A DNA stretch of 64,000 nucleotides, from contig NC_020830.1 of NCBI RefSeq assembly GCF_000152945.2, positions 2,800,501 through 2,864,500 of the forward strand. The letters run 5' to 3'. Source of the DNA: Polaribacter sp. MED152. GTDB taxonomy: Bacteria > Bacteroidota > Bacteroidia > Flavobacteriales > Flavobacteriaceae. The number at the start of each line of letters is the position of its first letter. The first letter of the stretch is position 1. The notes beneath the pieces are model-generated. The model ran no database searches and was not told where the DNA came from. It saw only the letters and a list, made by a program, of their open reading frames with translations. A program made the translations under genes and the position numbers. Of this stretch, positions 54,675 to 63,414 are shown one piece after another.

Positions 54675-55799
54675 ATGAAAGAAAATATAAAAAGAAAAGG
54701 ATTTGTTTTTAAAACTTATGAAGCAGACAAGCAGTCTCCTTTCGAAAAATTGTTCGAAATTTTTAAGGAACTAATTACCCATACTTCAGGTGATTTTGAT
54801 GAGGCTATAGATTGGTTACGATCTTTAGATAAAGAATATAAGCTAACTGATGAGAATTATACTATAGATGATTTCATAGAAGACTTAAAGAAAAAAGGAT
54901 ATATAAAAGAAGAGATTAAAGCAGATGGTACAGGAGGTACAGCAATAACCTCTAAAACAGAAAGAGCAATTCGTCAACAGGCCTTAAACCACATTTTTGG
55001 TAAAATTAAAAGAAGTGGTTCTGGTAATCATAAAAGTAAATCACCAGGAATTGGAGATGAGCATACAGGAGATTTTAGAGCGTATCAGTTTGGAGATAAT
55101 TTAGATAAGGTTTCTATGACAGAGAGTATAAGAAATGCTCAAATTAATAATGGCATAGGCGATTTTACATTGTCTGAAAATGATTTGGTTGTAGAAGAAA
55201 CGCTGCATAAAAGCCAAATGAGTACCGTTTTAATGATAGATATCAGTCATTCTATGATTTTATATGGTGAAGATAGAATAACACCTGCCAAAAAAGTAGC
55301 TATGGCTTTGGCTGAATTAATTACAACTAGATATCCAAAAGACACTTTAGATATTTTAGTATTTGGAAATGATGCTTGGACTATAAAAATTAAAGATTTA
55401 CCTTATTTACAAGTAGGGCCTTATCATACCAATACTGTTGCTGGTTTGCAATTAGCTATGGATTTGTTGCGCAGAAAGAAAAACACCAATAAACAAATTT
55501 TTATGATAACAGATGGTAAACCAAGCTGTTTGCGTTTGCCTGATGGTCAATATTATAAAAACAGTAATGGCTTAGATAAATACATTGTAAATAAATGTTA
55601 TGCAATGGCTCAACAAGCTAGAAAATTGCACATACCAATAACCACTTTTATGATTGCTCAAGATCCTTACTTAATGCAATTTGTAAAGGCATTTACACAG
55701 GCAAATCAAGGAAAAGCATTTTATACTGGCTTAAAAGGTTTAGGAGAAATGATATTTGAAGATTATGAAACAAACAGAAAAAAAAGAATTAGAGGATAG
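54675..55799 (+). CDS. VWA domain protein
   Basis: About 374 residues from the ATG at 54675 (a GTG lies one codon earlier). The N-terminal ~150 residues are charged and helical; the C-terminal half is a von Willebrand A domain with MIDAS DISHSM and ITDGKPS. No signal or membrane segment, so cytoplasmic. Its stop abuts the ATG of the AAA+ gene. Such pairs, like magnesium chelatase D and I subunits or MoxR/VWA, act as a metal-dependent adaptor and its ATPase. Confidence 0.88.
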   Translation: MKENIKRKGFVFKTYEADKQSPFEKLFEIFKELITHTSGDFDEAIDWLRSLDKEYKLTDENYTIDDFIEDLKKKGYIKEEIKADGTGGTAITSKTERAIRQQALNHIFGKIKRSGSGNHKSKSPGIGDEHTGDFRAYQFGDNLDKVSMTESIRNAQINNGIGDFTLSENDLVVEETLHKSQMSTVLMIDISHSMILYGEDRITPAKKVAMALAELITTRYPKDTLDILVFGNDAWTIKIKDLPYLQVGPYHTNTVAGLQLAMDLLRRKKNTNKQIFMITDGKPSCLRLPDGQYYKNSNGLDKYIVNKCYAMAQQARKLHIPITTFMIAQDPYLMQFVKAFTQANQGKAFYTGLKGLGEMIFEDYETNRKKRIRG

Positions 55800-57266
55800 A
55801 TGAATTTAGAGAATATAAAAACATTAGGAGAATTAAGAAAAACAGGTTACGAATCAAAATCGATCAAAGATGAGCTGAGAGAAAATCTAATCAGTAAGAT
55901 GATGAATAACGAAACTGTTTTTAAAGGAGTACATGGTTATGAAAACACAGTTATTCCAGAACTAGAAAGAGCTATTTTAAGTAAACATAATATAAATTTA
56001 TTAGGTTTAAGAGGTCAAGCCAAAACACGTTTGGCAAGACTTATGGTAGATTTATTAGATGAATACATACCTGTTGTAGAAGGTTCAGAAATTAATGATG
56101 ATCCTTTAAAGCCTATATCTAGATTTGCAGTTGAGTTAATTAATGAAAAAGGAGATGATACACCAATTTATTGGTTACATAGAAACGATCGTTTTGCAGA
56201 AAAATTAGCAACACCAGATGTAACTGTAGCAGATATTATAGGAGATGTAGATCCTATAAAAGCAGCTAATTTAAAGTTGAGTTATGCAGATGATAGAGTA
56301 ATTCATTATGGAATGATTCCAAGAGCAAACAGATGTATTTTTGTGATTAATGAATTACCAGATTTACAAGCTAGAATTCAAGTTGCATTGTTTAATATTT
56401 TACAAGAGGGGGATATTCAAATTCGTGGATTTAAACTAAGATTGCCTTTAGATATGCAATTTGTTTTTACAGCAAATCCTGAAGATTATACCAACAGAGG
56501 TAGTATTGTAACTCCTTTGAAAGATAGAATTGGTTCACAAATATTGACACATTATCCAGAGGATATTGAAACTGCTAAAACCATTACTCAACAAGAAGCA
56601 AATAAAGTAGCTTCTCAGAAAGAATTTATACAAGTACCTGAGTTAGCAAAAGATTTGCTGGAGCAAGTTGTATTTGAAGCTAGAGATAGTGAGTACATAG
56701 ATGCTAAAAGTGGTGTAAGTGCACGATTAAGTATTTCTGCTTTTGAGAACTTATTAAGTACTGCAGAAAGAAGAGCAATTTTAGCAGGAGATTCAGAAAC
56801 CATGATTCGTTTAAATGATTTTGATGGAATTATTCCTGCAATTACAGGTAAAGTAGAATTGGTTTACGAAGGTGAACAAGAAGGTGCTCAAGTAGTTGCA
56901 GAGACTTTAATAAAAAGAGCAATTAAAACATTGTTCCCAACTTATTTTCCAGAAATTAAAAAGTTAGAAAGGCAAGATGCAGAAACACCTTATGATGATA
57001 TTGTTTCTTGGTTCTTTAATGCTGAAGAAGATTTTGAATTGTTAGATGATTATTCTGAAGAAGCATACAAAAAAGAGTTAGATAAAATTAAACCTTTAGA
57101 TGATTTTCTAAAAGAACATCAACCAAACATGAATAAAGCTGATGCTTATTTTGTAAAAGAGTTTGTGTTATGGGCATTAGTTGAATTTAAGAAACTAAGC
57201 AAATATCGTTTTGCTGAAGGAACTCAATTTAAAGATCCTTATGGTAATTTTATAAACGGATTGTAA
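55800..57266 (+). CDS. AAA+ ATPase of the magnesium chelatase/MoxR type with unusual Walker motifs
   Basis: A 488-residue protein. The nucleotide loop reads GLRGQAKT (Ala where Gly usually precedes Lys) and the Walker B region reads IFVINELPDL, with Asn in place of the usual Asp before Glu. Sensor-like FTANPEDYTNRG and LKDRIGSQILTHYP are present, as in a bacterial ChlI-like family that, as I recall it, shares these variants. Partner of the VWA protein; the process they serve is unknown. A terminator follows. Confidence 0.85.
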   Translation: MNLENIKTLGELRKTGYESKSIKDELRENLISKMMNNETVFKGVHGYENTVIPELERAILSKHNINLLGLRGQAKTRLARLMVDLLDEYIPVVEGSEINDDPLKPISRFAVELINEKGDDTPIYWLHRNDRFAEKLATPDVTVADIIGDVDPIKAANLKLSYADDRVIHYGMIPRANRCIFVINELPDLQARIQVALFNILQEGDIQIRGFKLRLPLDMQFVFTANPEDYTNRGSIVTPLKDRIGSQILTHYPEDIETAKTITQQEANKVASQKEFIQVPELAKDLLEQVVFEARDSEYIDAKSGVSARLSISAFENLLSTAERRAILAGDSETMIRLNDFDGIIPAITGKVELVYEGEQEGAQVVAETLIKRAIKTLFPTYFPEIKKLERQDAETPYDDIVSWFFNAEEDFELLDDYSEEAYKKELDKIKPLDDFLKEHQPNMNKADAYFVKEFVLWALVEFKKLSKYRFAEGTQFKDPYGNFINGL

Positions 57267-57275
57267 TTTAAAATT

Positions 57276-57308
57276 AAACCCTTCAGCTTTTTAACTGAAG
57301 GGTTTTTT
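57276..57308 (+). terminator. terminator after the VWA/AAA+ operon
   Basis: AAACCCTTCAG (57276-57286) pairs with CTGAAGGGTTT (57295-57305), followed by a T-run to 57308. Confidence 0.9.
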
Positions 57309-57401
57309 ATTGGAAATCGTTTTATTTTGTTTCGTTTGTTTTATGTCTAGCTAGGTTCATTTTATTGCCAACGAAACTGAAAATTTTAGAAGATGAACGT
57401 A

Positions 57402-57899
57402 TTATTCTAATTTAAAAATTTTCATAGGATCAAAATTTCTTCGTTTTAAATTCTCACAAAGAATAAGAGCTTTATCTATTTTTTGCTGACTGGTTTTAAA
57501 TCTTTTCACTCCATAAATAATACTTCTTTGTTTCCCTTTCGTTAAAGTTTCAAAAATTGTGAAAGCTTCAAAATCAGTTAAGAAAACTTCTTCTAATTCT
57601 TCTGGTACATCTACACCATATTTAGAGGTGTCTTCAAAGAGTTGCATGGTAAAAGAATCACCCAAATTTATTTGAAGTTCTTTTTGCTTTTGTTTACTAA
57701 ACATCATTTTAAAATCTCCAGAACCTTTATCTCTTTTTACAGCTGCATAAAATTTTAGATGATAATTTTCATGAGTAATTTCTACTTGAACCCTGCCCAT
57801 TTTTTGATCCGCAAAAGGTCTAAATATGTTATATGGAATATAAATATTGTAAGTATCTATTAGTGTAACTGTAAATGGGGCCGTTTTTAATTCCTTCAT
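57402..57899 (-). CDS. YdeI/OmpD-associated family protein (DUF1905-like plus Omd_A)
   Basis: A 165-residue protein. An N-terminal small barrel (IPYNIFRPFADQKMGRVQVEI) is DUF1905-like, and the C-terminal helical part (PEELEEVFLTDFEAFTIFETL, then GVKRFKTSQQKIDKALILCENL) fits the bacteriocin-protection YdeI/OmpD-associated family. Role unknown. Single gene. Confidence 0.78.
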   Translation of the reverse strand: MKELKTAPFTVTLIDTYNIYIPYNIFRPFADQKMGRVQVEITHENYHLKFYAAVKRDKGSGDFKMMFSKQKQKELQINLGDSFTMQLFEDTSKYGVDVPEELEEVFLTDFEAFTIFETLTKGKQRSIIYGVKRFKTSQQKIDKALILCENLKRRNFDPMKIFKLE

Positions 57900-57976
57900 G
57901 CTGCAAAATAATAAAAAGACACTTTATAATTAGCAAGCTAAGAATAAAATGTCTCACTTAGTGAACTATCTATCAA

Positions 57977-58585
57977 TTAGAAGTTAATCACAAATAAGTT
58001 TAAACTATTTCTTAAAGTTTTATCTAGTTCTGTTTTTAAAATTTTATTTAGATATGGGTACACACTTTTTCCAATTTGAAACTCAACATCCTTACTAATT
58101 TCGTAAGTTTTAATTAACTTATTTCTCAATTGGTTATATTCTATATACAATGCTGTATTTTTATCTCCATAAGTTAATGCTTCATTAGTATTCAAATTTT
58201 TAAGTAATTCTAAAGCTAATTTTTCTTCGATAATTGTATTTACAAAATTACCTTTAACATCTGTAGTTAAGCTATTAGCATCATCTACATTTCTCTTACT
58301 TTTTGTAACCACAATACTTTTATTACTTAAATTATTAGCAAGCAAACTCTCTTTTTCTATAGATTTAATTAAAAACTTTCTTTCGGTATTCATATTAGAA
58401 TTTACATCTAAAAAGTTTACGTCTGTAAAAAGATTTAAAAGTTTATCATTTTCACCTAAAAAGTAATTTTCTTTAATATCCGTTTCAAAATTTACGGTAT
58501 TAATGGTTGTTGATAATTCATTATTTGTCTGAGCAAACAATGTGTTTGTTAATAAAAATGCGGCTAGTATAAATATATTCTTCAT
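57977..58585 (-). CDS. secreted hypothetical protein
   Basis: About 202 residues from the ATG at 58585, which gives a clear signal peptide (NIFILAAFLLTNTLFAQ); the longer frame to 58705 adds an unlikely leader. The mature part is rich in Asn, Lys, Leu and Thr, and largely helical, with no motif recognised. Probably periplasmic. Confidence 0.6.
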   Translation of the reverse strand: MKNIFILAAFLLTNTLFAQTNNELSTTINTVNFETDIKENYFLGENDKLLNLFTDVNFLDVNSNMNTERKFLIKSIEKESLLANNLSNKSIVVTKSKRNVDDANSLTTDVKGNFVNTIIEEKLALELLKNLNTNEALTYGDKNTALYIEYNQLRNKLIKTYEISKDVEFQIGKSVYPYLNKILKTELDKTLRNSLNLFVINF

Positions 58586-58809
58586 GTTGTTTATTTTTAT
58601 CTCTAATATAATAGTAATACTTTTAAAAAGGAAATAAAAACTCTTATTTAACATTTCGATTAACAAAATTTTAACGATATTGAGTGCAATAAAGTGTTTT
58701 TCCAAAATTTAGGTAATGATTTCAATATTTTATTGGTAATCAAAAGTTTACAGAAAATTGATGATTAAATTATTTTACGATCTTTATTACGTTTAATTGG
58801 TTTAAAATT

Positions 58810-59691
58810 ATGGCTGAAATAGTTTGTTTTGGGGAGGTTTTGTGGGATGTTTTTCCTAATATTAAAAAAATTGGAGGAGCGCCTTTGAATGTTGCCTATC
58901 GTTTAAAGTCCTTTCAGCATAATATAATTTTAATTAGTGCTATAGGCAATGACCAATTAGGAAAAGAAATCATAGATTTTTTGGAAAACTCTTCAATAGA
59001 TGGTGATTCTATCCAAATTCTAGACGATTATAAAACTGGAAAAGTATCTGTAAAACTAGACAATGAAGGTGTTGCAACTTATACAATAGATTACCCAAAA
59101 GCTTGGGATAAAATTGAAATTACAACAGAAAATCTTAAAGCTACAGTAAAGGCTGATGCTTTTATTTTTTGCAGTTTAGCAACAAGAGATCAAATTTCTA
59201 AGATTACTTTGTATCAATTGCTAGAAGTTGCAAACTACAAAGTTTTTGATGTGAATTTAAGAGCTCCTTTCTATGATTATGAAATTATTATAGAACTCAT
59301 GCAGAAAGCAGATTTTATCAAATTGAACGAAGAAGAATTGATAGAAATTGCAAATGCAATGCAATCTTCTTTTAAAAAATTAGAAGAAAATTTACGTTTT
59401 ATTGCTCACGAAACAAATACTAGACATGTATGTGTTACCAAAGGTGCTTCTGGAGCAGTGTTATTATATGATGATCAAATGTATTATCATAAAGGTTATA
59501 AAGTAAAAGTGGCAGATACAGTAGGTGCAGGCGATTCTTTTTTAGCGGGTTTAATTCATAAAATTTTAAATAATGAAAAACCTCAACACGCTTTAGTTTT
59601 TGCTTCTGCAGTTGGTGCATTAGTGGCAAGTAAAAAAGGGGCTAATCCTAAATTAGATGCGAGTTCTATTCAGCAATTGCTTCGTTCGTAA
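58810..59691 (+). CDS. PfkB family carbohydrate kinase, probable fructokinase
   Basis: A 293-residue ribokinase-fold enzyme: CFGEVLWDVFPN and IGGAPLNVAYRL at the N-terminus, as in fructokinases, and the PfkB signature VADTVGAGDSFLAGLIH with the catalytic Asp. It phosphorylates a sugar, most likely fructose. Its 3' end overlaps the convergent M23 gene by 26 bases. Confidence 0.88.
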   Translation: MAEIVCFGEVLWDVFPNIKKIGGAPLNVAYRLKSFQHNIILISAIGNDQLGKEIIDFLENSSIDGDSIQILDDYKTGKVSVKLDNEGVATYTIDYPKAWDKIEITTENLKATVKADAFIFCSLATRDQISKITLYQLLEVANYKVFDVNLRAPFYDYEIIIELMQKADFIKLNEEELIEIANAMQSSFKKLEENLRFIAHETNTRHVCVTKGASGAVLLYDDQMYYHKGYKVKVADTVGAGDSFLAGLIHKILNNEKPQHALVFASAVGALVASKKGANPKLDASSIQQLLRS

Positions 59692-60490
59692 TTTTATTCT
59701 TTGCATACCTACCTTTTTTGTATTTAGAAGATGGATGCGTATTTAAAATAAAAGGGATAGATACAAATCCATTTGTAGTCGGTTTGTAAACTGCAAAATG
59801 CAAATGTGGTTCTGTACTCATGCCTGTATTTCCAGAATATGCAATAGGCTGTCCTTTTTTTACAGTATCTCCAATTGCTACAATTGCACCCTCTTTTTTT
59901 AGATGTACGTATTGCGAAAATGTACCATCTTTATGAGCAATTACAAGATAATTACCATCCTTAAGGTATTTTTTGTTTCTACCACCTTTGTTTGAATCCT
60001 CTTTTACATTCACCACCAATCCATCTCTTATAGCACAGATAGTTTGGCCTACATTCATTTTAAAATCTATAGCATACCTAGAAAAACTACCTTTATGCGT
60101 AAAATTGGTATTCTGCCCTTGAAGTATTTTATAGCGTTTTCCTTTTAAAAATGGTAAGCCATAATTATATAAGGTGTCATAGCTTTTAAGATTTGATTCT
60201 CCATAATATAAATTGAACTTGTATTTATTAAGAATTGCTAGGGTATCTATTTCAGTTGTTGAAAATTTCAACACACGAATAGAATCTCGGTTTTGAAAAT
60301 CAATATAACGTTCTGTTTGCTTTTCTACATTCCTGATTTTTAGAAAAGAATTGCCTAAAACAGGTGTTTTTACCACAACAGCTATAGAATCATTATTTGC
60401 TACAAATTTTATGTACTTAGGCTTTTTGTTCAATTGACTCTGAGCACAAGATGAGCACAAAATAATCAGTAAGAAAAAACAATTACGCAC
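59666..60490 (-). CDS. M23 family metallopeptidase, lipoprotein
   Basis: A 274-residue protein with a lipoprotein-type signal (ILCSSC). The C-terminal LytM domain has the first metal ligands in FTHKGSFSRYAIDF (His and Asp), the GYxG-like IAIGDTVKKGQPIAYSGNTG and the final HLHFAVYKP. It should cut peptidoglycan cross-bridges or act as an activator. Two bases after the M28 gene. Confidence 0.88.
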   Translation of the reverse strand: MRNCFFLLIILCSSCAQSQLNKKPKYIKFVANNDSIAVVVKTPVLGNSFLKIRNVEKQTERYIDFQNRDSIRVLKFSTTEIDTLAILNKYKFNLYYGESNLKSYDTLYNYGLPFLKGKRYKILQGQNTNFTHKGSFSRYAIDFKMNVGQTICAIRDGLVVNVKEDSNKGGRNKKYLKDGNYLVIAHKDGTFSQYVHLKKEGAIVAIGDTVKKGQPIAYSGNTGMSTEPHLHFAVYKPTTNGFVSIPFILNTHPSSKYKKGRYAKNKITNEAIAE

Positions 60491-60492
60491 TT

Positions 60493-61818
60493 TTACCTCA
60501 TTATCTTATTTGGAAAAACAACCATACTTTCATGCCCATTTTCACCAACTGCAGCAACTCCAAAGAAAAAATTGTCTATAACAATACCTTCTAAAGTAAA
60601 CTCAGTAACTTCTACATATCTAGCATTATCCCAAGTAGGAGAGGTGGTGTCTCTCCAATAAATTTTATAACCTTTTGCACCTTCTACTGGAGACCATTTT
60701 AGTTTTGCAGAAGCCTCAACTTTACCACCAAGTTCAACTACTTTAGGTGCTGCAGGTGCCCAAGCTAAACTAGCCAAGTTGATTGCGTTTACAGCCGTTA
60801 ATTTTTTTGCATATGGAAAATTAACATGTTCAAAAGTATCTCCATACTTAATGCCATTTTCAGTTCTAATATCTTGATGTTGCTGTGTGTAATTTTCATG
60901 AGCTTCCATAATTCGAATTCCTGCAAATCCTAAATCATTAAAAGGTCTGTGATGACCTCCTCTACCAAATCTATCTAATCTATAAATCATCATAGGATTC
61001 ATTTCTGGCATGTACGTTTTTGTAGTTTTATGCACATATCTAGCCAATTGACGAGAAATTCCATCTACTTCACCACCATAGAATCTACGCATTCTTCTTT
61101 GTCTTTCAGTTTCATTAGCAGGTACTGGTTCAGAAAAAATTCGAAATGCTCTATTATCTGTAACACCATCTACACCTGTGATATTACCTATCATATCGTT
61201 GTTTAGAATACCAATAATATCCCAGCCTTTATCTTTTGCATATTTAGCTAAGCCTGCACCACCAAAAAGACCTTGTTCTTCTCCAGATAAACCTACATAA
61301 ATTATACTACTTTCAAATTTGTATTTACTTAAAACTCTAGCAGCTTCAATAGTACCAGCCATACCTGATGCATTATCATTAGCACCTGGAGCATCTTTGG
61401 TAAAGTTAGAGCCATCGCTATTTCTAGAGTCAATATCTCCACTCATAATAATATATCTGTTTGGATATTTTGTACCTTTTTGTATTGCAACCACATTCAC
61501 AACATACGCATCATGAGGCACTCTTTTACTCATACCTGTAGTTACTAAATCTTTTTGATAAAAGACATTTAAACAGTTGTTACAATTGTTTGATATTTTA
61601 TTGAATTCAGCTTTAATCCATCTTCTTGCAGCTCCAATTCCACGTGTATCAGAAATGGTGTCAGAAAAAGTGTTTCTCGTTCCAAATTCAGTTAGTGTTT
61701 TTACATCTGCTTTAATTCTGTCTTCAGAAACAGCATCAATAATATTATAAATTTTTAAATCGGTTTGCGCAGTTACAACTGTGGTAAAAAGTAGTACTAA
61801 GAATGTAATATTTTTCAT
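60493..61818 (-). CDS. M28 family metallopeptidase, secreted, with C-terminal FN3-like region
   Basis: A 441-residue protein with a signal peptide (VLLFTTVVTAQ). Metal-binding GANDNASG and catalytic SGEEQGLFGG are normal for M28, and NNDMIGN and EAHENYTQQH supply later ligands. The first ligand motif reads SGDIDSR, with Asp where most M28 enzymes have His. The C-terminal ~85 residues (LKWSPVEGAKGYKIYWRD) are fibronectin type III-like. Probably an exported aminopeptidase, co-transcribed with the M23 gene. Confidence 0.88.
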   Translation of the reverse strand: MKNITFLVLLFTTVVTAQTDLKIYNIIDAVSEDRIKADVKTLTEFGTRNTFSDTISDTRGIGAARRWIKAEFNKISNNCNNCLNVFYQKDLVTTGMSKRVPHDAYVVNVVAIQKGTKYPNRYIIMSGDIDSRNSDGSNFTKDAPGANDNASGMAGTIEAARVLSKYKFESSIIYVGLSGEEQGLFGGAGLAKYAKDKGWDIIGILNNDMIGNITGVDGVTDNRAFRIFSEPVPANETERQRRMRRFYGGEVDGISRQLARYVHKTTKTYMPEMNPMMIYRLDRFGRGGHHRPFNDLGFAGIRIMEAHENYTQQHQDIRTENGIKYGDTFEHVNFPYAKKLTAVNAINLASLAWAPAAPKVVELGGKVEASAKLKWSPVEGAKGYKIYWRDTTSPTWDNARYVEVTEFTLEGIVIDNFFFGVAAVGENGHESMVVFPNKIMR

Positions 61819-61950
61819 GTGAAATCGTAAATTTTAATTTTTTGAGATATAAAGGATACAATATACATCATCTTTTTTTCTTCTTCATTTTTCATTAAAT
61901 TTTTAACATATATTAATCTGTATTTTAGATTTTACTTCATGATTTCGTAA

Positions 61951-61984
61951 AAAGCAAAATCCCTTTTCTGATAAGAAAAGGGAT
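61951..61984 (-). terminator. terminator after the SDR gene
   Basis: ATCCCTTTTCT (61959-61969) pairs with AGAAAAGGGAT (61974-61984) over GATA. The A-rich left flank gives a moderately T-rich tail on the minus strand. Confidence 0.75.
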
Positions 61985-62008
61985 GTATACAAGTGGTAAA
62001 AGTTCTAA

Positions 62009-62788
62009 CTATTTTGGTTCTTGCATTTTTCTAATTTGTTTTAATAATATACTTTTTGGTGTTATTGGAATTGCTTTCATCATTACTTTTTGCGGAAAAC
62101 TTACTCCTGAAATTATATCTAAAGCTCCTTCTAACATTGCATCATAACCTTCTTGGGCAACCACTTTTGAATCTGCAGCATTTTGGAATAGGGCTGTTTT
62201 ATCCATCCCTGAAGTTTTACCAAAATCGGTTTTCGTTGCTCCTGGCATTAAAGTAGTTACTGTAACTTTGGTATCATGTAATTCTTCTGCTATGGCATTA
62301 CTAAATGAGGTTACAAATGCTTTTGTAGCAAAATATACTGCTTGCATGGGCCCAGCCATTAAACTTGCTGTAGACGAAACATTTAAAATTTTACCTTGAT
62401 TTCTTTCAACAAAATCGGGTAAAAACTTTCTTGTTAAATCAGTTAGTGCAATAATATTTAATTGAATCATTGCCAAATCTTGTGCCCAAGCACGTTCATG
62501 AAATTTACCAATTCCGCCAAAACCAGCGTTATTGATTAAGTAATCAATTTCAATTTTGCTGAACTTCACAAAATTGTAAACTTCTTGAGCTGCATTTGGC
62601 TCGGTTAAATCTTTTTCTATTATACTAACATGTACACCATGTTTTTTCTCTAACTTTTCTTTTAGCTTTTGTAGTTTGTCTTTGCTTCTTGCAACAATAA
62701 CTAAATCTCCACCATTTTTTGCGTGAATTTTTGCAAACTCTTTTCCTAAACCACTACTTGCTCCTGTAATTAATGCTGTCTTTCTCAT
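62009..62788 (-). CDS. classical short-chain dehydrogenase/reductase
   Basis: A 259-residue SDR starting ALITGASSGLGKEFAKIHAK, with NNAGFG, catalytic Ser in NVSSTASL and YFATKAF giving the normal YxxxK. The charged segment RSKDKLQKLKEKLEKKH is usual for the DltE/YqjQ-like group. Substrate unknown. Single gene with its own terminator. Confidence 0.9.
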   Translation of the reverse strand: MRKTALITGASSGLGKEFAKIHAKNGGDLVIVARSKDKLQKLKEKLEKKHGVHVSIIEKDLTEPNAAQEVYNFVKFSKIEIDYLINNAGFGGIGKFHERAWAQDLAMIQLNIIALTDLTRKFLPDFVERNQGKILNVSSTASLMAGPMQAVYFATKAFVTSFSNAIAEELHDTKVTVTTLMPGATKTDFGKTSGMDKTALFQNAADSKVVAQEGYDAMLEGALDIISGVSFPQKVMMKAIPITPKSILLKQIRKMQEPK

Positions 62789-62887
62789 ATCTACTTTCTT
62801 TATAACGAAAGTACTCGCATATCTATTATTTGATTAACTGAATAGCAAAAAAAAATAACTGAAAAAGAGAGCGTAGTAATTGGAGAT

Positions 62888-63406
62888 TTAGGTTAGATCT
62901 AAATAGAGAACATCATTAGGTCTTGTTTCTCTATCTGAAATAGGAAAATCGTATAAAGCAATTTTTTGGAAACCAACTTTTTCATAAAACTTTAATGCTC
63001 GATAATTTTTAATCCAAACATAGAGCCAGATTCCTTTCTGATTATTTCTTTTAACGAGATTCACATTAAAATCAAATAGTTTTTTGCCTAAACCTAAACC
63101 ATAAAATTCTTCTAGTAAATACAAGCGCTCCATTTTAGTTACATTTTTATGAGGAATATGCTCATTTTCTGTATTCAGAATTATTTTAGAAAAACCAGCT
63201 AATTCATCCTTGTAGAAAATTAAATGATATTCATAATTATCTTGAGTAACTTCTTTAGCTAGGGTTTCTTCATTAAAACTTTCCTTTAAATAATTGTCCA
63301 TTATCTCTTTAGGAATTGCATGCTGATGAGGTATAAAAAAAGCTTTTTTAGAAACTATGGCTAGTTGTTTTACATCATTTACAGTAGCTTTTCTAATAGA
63401 AATCAT
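62888..63406 (-). CDS. GNAT family N-acetyltransferase
   Basis: A 172-residue acetyltransferase. Acetyl-CoA-binding motif A reads EEFYGLGLGKKLFDF, followed by WLYVWIKNYRALKFYEKVGFQKI. Substrate unknown. Eight bases after the YpfJ-type metallopeptidase gene on the same strand. Confidence 0.9.
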   Translation of the reverse strand: MISIRKATVNDVKQLAIVSKKAFFIPHQHAIPKEIMDNYLKESFNEETLAKEVTQDNYEYHLIFYKDELAGFSKIILNTENEHIPHKNVTKMERLYLLEEFYGLGLGKKLFDFNVNLVKRNNQKGIWLYVWIKNYRALKFYEKVGFQKIALYDFPISDRETRPNDVLYLDLT

Positions 63407-63414
63407 TGTAGTAT

